Origin: Nostoc sp. FACHB-280
GTDB taxonomy: Bacteria > Cyanobacteriota > Cyanobacteriia > Cyanobacteriales > Nostocaceae
Length of the DNA: 40,284 nt
Direction of reading: 5' to 3'
NCBI RefSeq assembly: GCF_014697615.1
Contig: NZ_JACJSD010000058.1
Coordinates: 1-40,284 of the forward strand
The notes under the pieces were generated by a model. That model searched no databases and had not been told where the DNA came from. It saw only the letters and a list, made by a program, of their open reading frames with translations. The translations under genes and the position numbers were made by a program. Of the stretch, positions 25,212 through 33,077 are shown piece after piece; within the stretch, counting starts at the first letter, position 1, and every line of letters begins with the position of its first letter.

Positions 25212-26714
25212 TCAGACTTCACTTTTTAGTCTGGCTTGTAAAGCATCCCGCGCGTGTTCTCGGTCATCAAAGTGGATTTTTTCTGTACCGAGAATTTGAT
25301 AGTCTTCATGACCTTTACCCGCTAACAAAACGCCATCACCTGGTTCGGCTTGCAAAATAGCGGTGCGAATTGCTGTAGCGCGATCGCAAATTACAGTCGG
25401 CTGCACAGTGTCAGGTATTCCAGCTAAAACATCTTGCAAAATTCTTTCGGGGTCTTCGGTGCGGGGGTTATCGGAAGTGACCACAGCCACATCGGCTAAC
25501 TCGGCGGCGATTTTACCCATTTTTGGGCGTTTGGTGCGATCGCGATCACCACCACAACCAAACACACAAATCATTTTACCGGGAATAAACGGCCGTGCAG
25601 CTTTGAGTAAATTTTCCAGGCTATCGGGCGTATGGGCATAATCAACAATCACGCTGATATCTTGTTGCGGACTGATTTGCACTCGTTCCATCCGTCCCGG
25701 AACCCCAGGAAAATCACTAATTGCACTGGCGATTAACTCTAAGTCGAGTCCTAAATGCAGAACTGCACCCACCGCCGCCAAAACATTTTCTAAGTTATAT
25801 TGACCAACCAAAGGTGAGCGAAACTCCACTTCACCTTTTGGTGTATGCAGCACACCACTCACACCATTGGGTTGATAATTTAAATCGCTCATCCACAAAT
25901 CGGCGCTGGGTTCGCTGACACTGTAGCTCCAAACTTGATCTGAGGGCAATCTGCTAATTAATTGTTTACCGTAGGAGTCATCAGCGTTAATAATTGCCTT
26001 GCCTTTGAGATATGCCGGACTAAATAACAGCGCCTTGGCCGCAAAATAATCCTCCATATCACTGTGATAATCCAGATGGTCTTGGGTGAGATTGGTGAAT
26101 ACTCCCACCTCAAATGGACAACCCAAGACTCGACCTTGCGCCAACGCATGGGAACTAACTTCCATTACACCAAACTCACAACCCGCATTTACGGCGGCTG
26201 CTAACTGCTGTTGTAGTTCCACAGCAAAGGGTGTGGTGTGGATAGCAGTTTGGACAAATCCCGGCCAGCGAGTGTATAAAGTCCCCATCAAAGCTGTCGC
26301 TAGATGAGCTTTATTCAGGAAAAATTCAATTAGGTGAGTAGTGGTGGTTTTACCGTTAGTGCCGGTTACACCTACTAATTTGAGTTTTTGTCCGGGATAA
26401 TCGTAAAAAGCCGCCGCTATTTGAGCGCAAGCTTGAGTCATATCATTAGCACTAATCACTACAGCCTCCGGGGTGGGAGGATTTTTTTCGGCAGCTTCAG
26501 CAGAAACAATCGCTGCTACCGCGCCGGATGCGATCGCACTTGGCCAAAATTCGCCACCGTCCACCCGCGTTCCTGGCATTCCAATAAATAAATCTCCCTC
26601 ACCGCAAGCATGGGAGTTAGTTTTCAAACCCTTGACTTCTGCATCTGCTAAGTCAGAACTGTTAGGCAATTGTGCCACACTATCTATTGCTGCTAGTAAT
26701 TCCCGCAATTTCAT
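25212..26714 (-). CDS. murE: UDP-MurNAc-L-Ala-D-Glu:meso-diaminopimelate ligase
   Basis: It adds meso-diaminopimelate to the peptidoglycan precursor in the cytoplasm. The product (500 residues) has the ATP loop G-T-N-G-K-T-T at 118-124, the D-Y-A-H-T-P-D-S-L motif at 358-366 and D-N-P-R at 415-418, the diaminopimelate-specific signature. The length is normal. A glutaredoxin-like gene lies 32 bp upstream on the same strand. With glmM, the L,D-transpeptidase and the SLT it is one of four cell-wall genes scattered in the window. Confidence 0.96.
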   Translation of the reverse strand: MKLRELLAAIDSVAQLPNSSDLADAEVKGLKTNSHACGEGDLFIGMPGTRVDGGEFWPSAIASGAVAAIVSAEAAEKNPPTPEAVVISANDMTQACAQIAAAFYDYPGQKLKLVGVTGTNGKTTTTHLIEFFLNKAHLATALMGTLYTRWPGFVQTAIHTTPFAVELQQQLAAAVNAGCEFGVMEVSSHALAQGRVLGCPFEVGVFTNLTQDHLDYHSDMEDYFAAKALLFSPAYLKGKAIINADDSYGKQLISRLPSDQVWSYSVSEPSADLWMSDLNYQPNGVSGVLHTPKGEVEFRSPLVGQYNLENVLAAVGAVLHLGLDLELIASAISDFPGVPGRMERVQISPQQDISVIVDYAHTPDSLENLLKAARPFIPGKMICVFGCGGDRDRTKRPKMGKIAAELADVAVVTSDNPRTEDPERILQDVLAGIPDTVQPTVICDRATAIRTAILQAEPGDGVLLAGKGHEDYQILGTEKIHFDDREHARDALQARLKSEV

Positions 26715-26746
26715 CTTGTGAACCTCGCCACACGCGTATCTTGCGC

Positions 26747-27049
26747 TTATTCTGCATCATTTTTTTTGATATTGGATAAATACTTACACAACATTTGCTG
26801 AATTTGCTGGACATTTGCACGGGGAGAAGGACGTGGTAGAGGTTGTTCAAAAGCTTCTACACCGGGGAGATTGGCTAAAACCAGCACTGGGACTTCATAT
26901 TGATAAGCCAGCAACCAATCTTCACGAGTTGTAATGTCACGAATTTCTAACTCAACACCCAAATTTTCTGTCTCTAAAATTTGCTCTAGTTTTTCCTGCA
27001 AGCCCTCGCATAAATGACAACCAGGTTTACTGTACAAAATCAACCGCAT
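26747..27049 (-). CDS. Glutaredoxin-like (DUF836-type) thioredoxin-fold protein
   Basis: The 100-residue protein starts M-R-L-I-L-Y-S-K-P-G-C-H-L-C-E-G-L, so the redox pair is Cys11 and Cys14 (C-x-x-C). The cis-proline region is Y-E-V-P-V-L-V-L-A. It fits the small glutaredoxin-like DUF836 family. It may form a unit with murE (gap 32 bp). The exact redox partner is unknown. Confidence 0.85.
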   Translation of the reverse strand: MRLILYSKPGCHLCEGLQEKLEQILETENLGVELEIRDITTREDWLLAYQYEVPVLVLANLPGVEAFEQPLPRPSPRANVQQIQQMLCKYLSNIKKNDAE

Positions 27050-27206
27050 TTCCTAAATACCAATACTTTTAGCCATCCTAAGCCATTTGTGAAAAACTAT
27101 AGCCATCCTCAATGATTTCTCTTTCTTGTCTATGTTGAGGAATTTGTCTAATTTTAGATTTTGGTAAGAATTTTTGCTACTATAGAGTAAAAATTTATGT
27201 GCAGCT

Positions 27207-27488
27207 ATGTCTAACGTCGAAAAAATCAGTGTTGCGCTTACACCAGAAATGGTTGCTTTTGTACGCAATGCAGTAGAATCTGGTGAATATGCCAGCAGTA
27301 GTGAAGTGATTAGAGAAGCATTACGAGACTGGAAGCAGAAACGCCTGTTACAGTTGCAGAATATTGATGAATTACGCAATCTTTGGCAAGCCGGAATTGA
27401 CAGTGGTGCTGGGCAGTATACAGATATAGAAGCTATTAAGCAGGAAGCCCGTCGGCGTTTAGGTCAAGTTTCTCAGAAGGATGTGTGA
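27207..27488 (+). CDS. parD: ParD-type antitoxin
   Basis: The 93-residue protein has a ribbon-helix-helix N-terminus: V-E-K-I-S-V-A-L-T-P-E-M-V-A-F-V, then S-G-E-Y-A-S-S-S-E-V-I-R-E-A-L-R, as in the ParD/CC2985 antitoxins. The C-terminal half is a helical toxin-binding arm. It should bind ParE and repress its own promoter, which probably lies in the 150 bp upstream. The toxin gene follows with no gap. Confidence 0.92.
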   Translation: MSNVEKISVALTPEMVAFVRNAVESGEYASSSEVIREALRDWKQKRLLQLQNIDELRNLWQAGIDSGAGQYTDIEAIKQEARRRLGQVSQKDV

Positions 27489-27779
27489 TTGGTGGGACGT
27501 TTTATCCGCACAGCTAAAGCCGAAGAAGACCTAATTGAAATATGGATTTACATTGCCACTGATAATCCAACAGCAGCTGACAAGTTGCTTGATCAGATTG
27601 ATACAAAATGCCAAATGCTGGCTGATAATCCAGAACTTGGTCAAGCACGTCCTGATATTGCATCCGGATTAAGGTATTTCCCGGTTAATCGCTACTTAAT
27701 TCTTTACCGGAAGATCAGCGAAGGTATTGAAGTCATCCGCGTTGTTCACGGTGCAAGGCATTTGCCTGATATGTTTTAA
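27489..27779 (+). CDS. parE: ParE/RelE-family toxin
   Basis: The 96-residue protein has the ParE layout: A-E-E-D-L-I-E-I-W-x-Y-I-A, then L-L-D-Q-I-D, N-P-E-L-G-Q-A-R-P-D-I and the C-terminal L-I-L-Y-R and V-I-R-V-V-H-G-A-R-H. ParE toxins poison DNA gyrase. It starts with TTG directly after the parD stop; a GTG one codon later would serve as well. The module looks intact. Confidence 0.92.
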   Translation: MVGRFIRTAKAEEDLIEIWIYIATDNPTAADKLLDQIDTKCQMLADNPELGQARPDIASGLRYFPVNRYLILYRKISEGIEVIRVVHGARHLPDMF

Positions 27780-27796
27780 TTACGAATTAATTTTTT
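27776..27796 (+). terminator. Weak AT-rich hairpin after parE
   Basis: TTAATT pairs with AATTAA over an ACG loop, followed by six T. It overlaps the parE stop codon. The all-AT stem makes it doubtful as a terminator. Confidence 0.35.
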
Positions 27797-27908
27797 AGCC
27801 GATCGCCATAACAGAGAAAACTTCCAGATTATTCCCACGGAAAAAGGCGAATGGAGGGTCATCTGCCTTCTAAGATGGACTATAGTCAGTTTTTGTGGAG
27901 TTTTGGGA

Positions 27909-28616
27909 ATGACCGCAACAGATCCTGTAAAGTTAATGAAGCAAGAGGTTGGTAAAGCCGCAGCCCTACTAGTAAAATCAGGTTCAATTGTCGGTTTAGG
28001 TACGGGTTCAACAACAGCGTATACAATTCAGTATTTAGGCGATCGCCTAAAATCTGGTGAACTCAAAGATATTGTTGGTATTCCGACTTCTTTTCAATCA
28101 GAAGTATTAGCCAAAGAATATGGTGTACCTCTCACCACTTTAGATGCTGTTGACCACATTGATATTGCCATTGATGGGGCAGATGAAGTTGACCCCCAAA
28201 AAAATTTGATTAAAGGCGGCGGTGCAGCACATACCCGCGAAAAAGTAGTTGATTATCTAGCCAAACAATTTGTTGTGGTGGTAGACAGTGGTAAGCTAGT
28301 CGATCGCTTGGGTTCTGTGTTTGCAGTTCCAGTTGAAGTTATTCCAATGGCTATTACACCTGTGACTAATGCCATTAAACAACTTGGCGGTAAACCAGAA
28401 CTGCGTATGGGTGTGAAAAAAGCCGGGCCAGTCATCACCGACCAAGGAAACTTTGTCCTGGATGTCAGATTTGACTCCATTGACGACCCAGTGAATTTAG
28501 AAAAAACTCTCAATAATATTCCTGGCGTGTTAGAAAACGGCATCTTTGTTAACTGTGCAGATGTCGTTTTAGTTGGCGAAGTGGTAGATGGTCAGCCAGT
28601 AGTTAGGCAGTTGTAA
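27909..28616 (+). CDS. rpiA: Ribose-5-phosphate isomerase A
   Basis: It interconverts ribose-5-phosphate and ribulose-5-phosphate in the Calvin and pentose phosphate cycles. The 235-residue product has G-L-G-T-G-S-T-T at about 28-35, D-G-A-D-E-V-D at about 90-96 and K-G-G-G-A-A, the active-site loops of RpiA. I choose the ATG at 27909 because GGAG lies 7-10 bases before it; a TTG two codons earlier is possible. It has no operon partner. Confidence 0.96.
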   Translation: MTATDPVKLMKQEVGKAAALLVKSGSIVGLGTGSTTAYTIQYLGDRLKSGELKDIVGIPTSFQSEVLAKEYGVPLTTLDAVDHIDIAIDGADEVDPQKNLIKGGGAAHTREKVVDYLAKQFVVVVDSGKLVDRLGSVFAVPVEVIPMAITPVTNAIKQLGGKPELRMGVKKAGPVITDQGNFVLDVRFDSIDDPVNLEKTLNNIPGVLENGIFVNCADVVLVGEVVDGQPVVRQL

Positions 28617-28642
28617 GTAGGGTGTAAGGGTTTAAGGGTGTA

Positions 28643-28681
28643 GGGGTGTAAGAGTTGTTCTAGTTGATGCTTTTACACCCC
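28643..28681 (+). terminator. Hairpin downstream of rpiA
   Basis: GGGGTGTAAGAG (28643-28654) pairs with CTTTTACACCCC (28670-28681) at 11 of 12 positions. There is no T run after it, so it may be a hairpin of dispersed ACACCCC-type repeats rather than an intrinsic terminator. Confidence 0.45.
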
Positions 28682-28721
28682 ATCCTTCCCTATTTCTCAA
28701 TAGACAAATGTTATTTTACTA

Positions 28722-28755
28722 AGCACTCAGCACTCAGCACTCAGCACTCAGCACT
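28722..28755. repeat. CAGCACT heptamer tandem repeat
   Basis: Nearly five perfect copies of the 7-base unit CAGCACT. A short related tract (CACTCATCACTCAGCACT) is at 18988-19006. This is a classical cyanobacterial STRR. Confidence 0.9.
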
Positions 28756-28759
28756 AAAC

Positions 28760-29191
28760 TTAAGCGTACTTATTAATTACCTGTGCAAAATCTGGTACTG
28801 CTTCCTCTACATGTTGTTTGGCTGAACCCCTGAATTTTTCATAGGTTCCACGCACAATTTGTCGTCTGACACTCTTGAACTTAGTATCAGTGACGCTCAA
28901 TATTGCATCTGCTGTACGAGATTTATTTGTTGCTAAGTGCGTTACTGGATCACCTTGTTGTACACCTTCAGCCCACATTGGATCAAGCGCATTAAAACAT
29001 TCTGGTAAAAGTTGCTCAACACCGTAGGCGATATATCCTGGTTTAATTCCTTTCAGTGCTGCAAAGGCAGTTTTGAGTGCAATCCCGCTAATTCCTGACT
29101 TAGAACTGATTTGTGCTTCTAACAACTTGCAACAGTCATCTATAACCATTGTTTTTTTGTCTGAGTTTAAAAGTTGGTCGTTCAGTCCCAT
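28760..29191 (-). CDS. DUF6918-like conserved protein, function unknown
   Basis: The 143-residue protein is helical and soluble. It reads M-G-L-N-D-Q-L-L-N-S-D-K-K, then G-I-S-G-I-A-L-K-T-A-F-A-A-L-K and L-D-P-M-W-A-E-G, with Y-E-K-F-R-G-S-A-K-Q-H-V-E-E-A-V-P near the end. This pattern recalls the DUF6918 family known from actinobacteria and cyanobacteria. No catalytic motif is seen. It has a GGAGTG box before the ATG. Its role is unknown. Confidence 0.75.
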   Translation of the reverse strand: MGLNDQLLNSDKKTMVIDDCCKLLEAQISSKSGISGIALKTAFAALKGIKPGYIAYGVEQLLPECFNALDPMWAEGVQQGDPVTHLATNKSRTADAILSVTDTKFKSVRRQIVRGTYEKFRGSAKQHVEEAVPDFAQVINKYA

Positions 29192-29406
29192 TTCACTCCT
29201 CCATAATGTTAAGGCGATCGCTTTTCTCTATTTCCCCAGCAAGTAGGAAATTATAAAAAATGTTAACAGAGCTAGAAAGTTTTGGTAGCCTTGCTGCTGT
29301 GGGTTGACAGAATTTAGTGATTATGGATCAAGATTTTCATTAGTAGGCAATGTTAATCAGGAGTGTATGGGTTTTAAATTTACACCCCTACACCCAATCC
29401 CCGCAA

Positions 29407-31050
29407 TTACCGACGGATTTTTTGGGAATAAAACGAGGCTGATTCTGTGTGTGCGGCACAGTCTTGGGCAAACTGAATCAGATGATGTCCCACTAGTCCA
29501 ACGTGAATTAAGGACTCTATATTTCCTGATTTGAGTGCTGGTTTAGCCATTTGCCAAAAAGTTTGGCGATAGTTACCAAATACACCCACACGCAACAAAA
29601 TATTAGTTAAATAAGTTAAACCTTTGCGAATATTTGCCCAAGAAGTCCGCGCTGGACTGTTAGGTACAGCAATACGGTTGGGGTAAGTATGTTCCATGTT
29701 GTAGGCAAATCGCTGATATAAAAATTCTGGCTGATATGCTTCGGTGATACAACGTCGCCACATTTCCACAACTTGCTGATATGGCATCAAAAACTCCACA
29801 TTGGATTCTCGGCTGTCATCAAATACAAGTCGTCCTTCGGCTTCTAATCTCCGCCATAAAGGAGTTCTTGGTAGAGCATGAAGTAGGTTAATTGTCAACA
29901 TAGGAATTTGTGACAGCCGAATAAATTCGAGGATGCGGTCTGCGGTTTCTGGTGTATCTGTATCTAAGCCGATGATGATGCCTGAAACAACTTCCATACC
30001 ATAACTGTTCAAAACCTTAACAGCTTCTAAAATTGGCATACTGAGATTCTGCACTTTAGAAATCGAGTGCAGCGCCTCTGTTTCTGGGGTTTCGATACCG
30101 CAAAATACTGTGCAAAAATAAGCTTCGCGCATCATCTCCAAGAGTTTTGGACTTTGCGCGAGGTTGAGGGTGGCTTCGCAAGCAAATTGAATGGGATAGC
30201 CGTTGCGCTTTTGCCAGTCAATTAAGTGGGGTAATAGCTGCATTGTGGCGCGGCGATCGCCTACAAAGTTATCATCCACAAAATATACTGCGCCAATATT
30301 CCCAGATTCCAGCATCGCATCTAGTTCTGCCAAAACTTGCTCTGGGGTTTTCATCCGTGGGTTTCTGCCATACAGTTCAGGAATATCACAAAACTCGCAG
30401 CGATAAGGGCAACCGCTAGAAAACTGGACATTGGCTAAGAAATAATGATTCAGATTCACCAAATGATAAGCGGGTGTGGGAAACTCGCTCAGAGGTAAAC
30501 GTTCCTGGGTTTCAAAGCGAATTTGTTGTGATGGACGTTGGTGATGTTGGTCGAGATACTCAATCATGCGATCGCTGGCATCGCCTAATTCACCCAAATG
30601 TAAAATATCAAAGTCTGGATAATATTCTGGACAACCAGACACCGAGGGGCCGCCTAAAACAGTAATTTTGCCTTGCTGATGCGCTAGTTGGTTAATGTGA
30701 TTAATCTGGGGTTTTTGGATGTGCATCCCACTAACAATCACCACATCCGCCCATTGATAATCAGATGTTTTGGCTGGGTGTAAATTCTCATCAATAAAGC
30801 GTACTTCCCATTCTTGTGGTAAGTAAGCAGCTACAATCAAAATCCCTTGGGGTGGCATAAAAGCCCGGACATTTCCCATCAGTGGATAAGCATGATGAAA
30901 GGTGCCGAAAGAGCGACTATACTTGGGGAAGATACAAAGAATGCGTCGATGATGTAAAGGAACGTAGCGGGCTTTTTTCGGGTTAGGAGCAGATGCCAAA
31001 TCAGTCGCTACAGGAATTTGGTTCTGAAAAGACTTTAACTGCACAGTCAT
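29407..31050 (-). CDS. B12-binding radical SAM enzyme (DUF4070), HpnP-like
   Basis: The 547-residue protein has a B12-binding-like domain at about 36-165 (P-L-M-G-N-V-R-A-F-M-P-P-Q-G, V-S-G-M-H-I-Q-K-P-Q, L-G-G-P-S-V-S). The radical SAM domain has the cluster Cys214, Cys218 and Cys221 (G-C-P-Y-R-C-E-F-C). A DUF4070 C-terminal part follows (L-L-H-A-L-P-R-T-P-L-W). The order and motifs resemble HpnP, which methylates hopanoids at C-2. Paralogues of unknown substrate are common in cyanobacteria, so this is a likely but unproven assignment. A perfect 8-bp inverted repeat lies 34 bases upstream of the start. It is divergent from a glycosyltransferase. Confidence 0.85.
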   Translation of the reverse strand: MTVQLKSFQNQIPVATDLASAPNPKKARYVPLHHRRILCIFPKYSRSFGTFHHAYPLMGNVRAFMPPQGILIVAAYLPQEWEVRFIDENLHPAKTSDYQWADVVIVSGMHIQKPQINHINQLAHQQGKITVLGGPSVSGCPEYYPDFDILHLGELGDASDRMIEYLDQHHQRPSQQIRFETQERLPLSEFPTPAYHLVNLNHYFLANVQFSSGCPYRCEFCDIPELYGRNPRMKTPEQVLAELDAMLESGNIGAVYFVDDNFVGDRRATMQLLPHLIDWQKRNGYPIQFACEATLNLAQSPKLLEMMREAYFCTVFCGIETPETEALHSISKVQNLSMPILEAVKVLNSYGMEVVSGIIIGLDTDTPETADRILEFIRLSQIPMLTINLLHALPRTPLWRRLEAEGRLVFDDSRESNVEFLMPYQQVVEMWRRCITEAYQPEFLYQRFAYNMEHTYPNRIAVPNSPARTSWANIRKGLTYLTNILLRVGVFGNYRQTFWQMAKPALKSGNIESLIHVGLVGHHLIQFAQDCAAHTESASFYSQKIRR

Positions 31051-31370
31051 TGTTAATTTTTCATCAGATAAAATAGCAGCGAGTTTGACAAATAAATTGT
31101 CAAATTTGCTGTAATTTCAAATAACTTACTGTGATATTTTAAAATTCTGTAACTGTCCAAATATATACCTTTTTCTAGAAGCACCACATGATTGGGTATG
31201 GACAAGATAGATTCTCATCCTGTTGTTTGTTTGATGCAATCATAATGAGGGTCTGTCATGAATTTAATTGATTTTCTTTGGTGTTCTGCTGGGGGAAATG
31301 GTAGCGATCGCGCTGCTCTAGGCGTAAGTCCTAAATATCAAAGTCCAAAGCAGTACAGTAGGCGAAACAA
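31051..31370. other. 320-bp divergent promoter region, radical SAM gene and GT4 gene
   Basis: AT-rich sequence holding both promoters. It contains the inverted repeat at 31084-31104 and a HIP1-like AGCGATCGCG near 31305. No coding frame of interest is present. Confidence 0.5.
31084..31104. promoter_or_regulatory. Perfect 8-bp inverted repeat, candidate operator
   Basis: TTTGACAA, a five-base spacer and TTGTCAAA form a perfect palindrome centred 44 bases upstream of the radical SAM start. On the minus strand the second arm supplies TTGTCA as a possible -35 box, with TCTGAT 17 bases later as -10. This placement suits a repressor site. No regulator gene is adjacent. Confidence 0.45.
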
Positions 31371-32699
31371 GTGGTAAGACAACAAAAGTCTAAAGAGGCA
31401 ATTGTTGGACAACATTCCCTATCAGTTGGAATACTGGTTGATTTAGAGTGGGGATTGTATGCCGGCGGTCATGTAAAGTGTTGGGAACGATTTGCAGAAG
31501 CGGCAATTGATTTTCCCCAGATAGACATAACAATTTATTACCTGGGACATAAACCCCAAGAAATAGCGATCGCGCCGAATGTGCGTTACCGCATCTTGAC
31601 CCCGATGTTGGGAACTAAGCACATACCTTTTCTCCATGAACGTTCTCGAAACACCGACTTAGCACCCTACCATCTAGGTTTAGCGCGGCAACTCCGACAG
31701 CACGATGTTTTACACATTACCAGTGCCTTTAGTTTTTCGCGCACAGCCCATTGGATAGCGCAACGGTACAACATTCCTTTGGTATCTTCCACCCACACAG
31801 ATTTAGGTAGTTTTACAAGGGTTTACTCTCAAGAAATTATTCGCCGCATTTTGGGTTGGGAATGGTTAGTCAATCTGATATGGGAACGCTGGAAATTAGG
31901 TGAGCGTTTAGAAAAACAAATGATGCGGCGCTGGCACAAGTTGATTAGCGATAGTGATTGGGTGTTGTTCTCCAAACCAGAAGATTTCCCGGTGATGCAA
32001 AAATTTGTCTCCCAGTCTCGCTTGTCTCGGCTACGACGAGGGATAGATAAGCAGCGATTTCACCCCCAACACCGCGATCGCACTCTTTTACAAACTACCT
32101 TTGGTATTCCGCCAGAAGTACCTGTACTATTGTTTGTTGGACGGGTAGACGAGAGTAAACGCATCATGACCCTAGCTCAAGCTGCCTGTCAATTGCTAGA
32201 CCAAGGATACGCTTTACACGTTTTGATTGTAGGTGAAGGAACTGCCAAAGCCAAGGTAAAGCAACTTTTAGAACCACATATCACCCTAGTTGGTGTGTTA
32301 CCCCAAGAAAGCCTTGCTTGGATTTACGCTAGTGCAGATATGTTCGTTTTTCCTTCGGATAGTGAAATATCTCCGAACGTGGTATTAGAAGCAAAATCAT
32401 CAGGACTACCTGTATTTGTGGCAGCTCATAGTGGCAGTGTGCAGTTTATCCAGCAACCTAATATAGATGGCATTGTGGTTGCAGATTCTAGTCCCCGAAC
32501 TTGGGCAGATGCACTGAAACCTTATCTCCAAGATTTGCGGATGCGCCGTGGCGTTAGTCGAGCGGCTCGCCAATATATTGAACAGTGTCATCCTGCTTGG
32601 AAGGAAGTTTTTCAAGAGGATTTATTACCCATTTGGCAGAAAATGAAATTTCTCTCTCATACTAAGCTGGGTATAACTAGTACAGGTCGGCGGAAATAA
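31371..32699 (+). CDS. GT4-family glycosyltransferase
   Basis: The 442-residue protein has a GT-B fold with the nucleotide-sugar half in the C-terminal part: L-L-F-V-G-R-V-D-E-S-K-R at about 262-273 and F-V-F-P-S-D-S-E-I-S-P-N-V-V-L-E-A at about 330-346, the E-x7-E type motif of GT4. The N-terminal half contains G-G-H-V-K-C-W-E-R-F. It begins with GTG. No signal peptide or membrane helix is seen. It is transcribed divergently from the HpnP-like gene and could glycosylate a lipid, but donor and acceptor are unknown. Confidence 0.88.
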   Translation: MVRQQKSKEAIVGQHSLSVGILVDLEWGLYAGGHVKCWERFAEAAIDFPQIDITIYYLGHKPQEIAIAPNVRYRILTPMLGTKHIPFLHERSRNTDLAPYHLGLARQLRQHDVLHITSAFSFSRTAHWIAQRYNIPLVSSTHTDLGSFTRVYSQEIIRRILGWEWLVNLIWERWKLGERLEKQMMRRWHKLISDSDWVLFSKPEDFPVMQKFVSQSRLSRLRRGIDKQRFHPQHRDRTLLQTTFGIPPEVPVLLFVGRVDESKRIMTLAQAACQLLDQGYALHVLIVGEGTAKAKVKQLLEPHITLVGVLPQESLAWIYASADMFVFPSDSEISPNVVLEAKSSGLPVFVAAHSGSVQFIQQPNIDGIVVADSSPRTWADALKPYLQDLRMRRGVSRAARQYIEQCHPAWKEVFQEDLLPIWQKMKFLSHTKLGITSTGRRK

Positions 32700-33077
32700 A
32701 CAGACCACACTTCGGCTACTTCGGCTGCGCTCAGTACAAGTACGCTCAGTGAACATAAGAAATTGCTAAAAGGCTTGTGGTATGAGTATTCTTTCTTTTT
32801 CCTTTTGACTTTTTACTTTTGCCTTGTGAGTGGTGTTAAATTTGTTTCCTCGATTACGGCTTGGCTGATAATTTATACTGAATTCTGTGTGATTAACTAC
32901 CAATAAAATCGGATCAAATTCCTGCTCTGTATAGGTTATGGCTGAATAAATAAAATAGATGTATTATGGAAAATCCTTATGTAAAATTAGAAAGTTGCAA
33001 AAATTAAAAATTGCTAACACTCCTAGCTAACAGTGCTAGAGTTTCAAAAATTCATCAAAAATTTTCAGCGGGTATCA
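32700..33077. other. Intergenic region with repeat copies, no gene seen
   Basis: It holds a degenerate copy of the CTTCGACTGCGCTCAGT-type element at 32705-32752 and the second copy of the 38-bp A/G-rich repeat at 32789-32826. The remainder is AT-rich and contains the promoter of the transglycosylase gene. Confidence 0.5.
32789..32826 (-). repeat. Dispersed 38-bp A/G-rich repeat, copy 2
   Basis: Reverse-complement partner of 5472-5509 with two mismatches in 38 positions. Confidence 0.8.

Noticed and set aside
25363-26721. Plus-strand frames opposite murE
   Set aside because: Antisense shadows caused by the codon structure of murE.
27053-27379. Minus-strand frame opposite parD
   Set aside because: It overlaps the well-supported parD gene in antisense and has no ribosome site or domain signal.
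28722-28755. Origin or iteron-like repeats
   Set aside because: The heptamer type occurs at several places, and no dnaA or rep gene is near.
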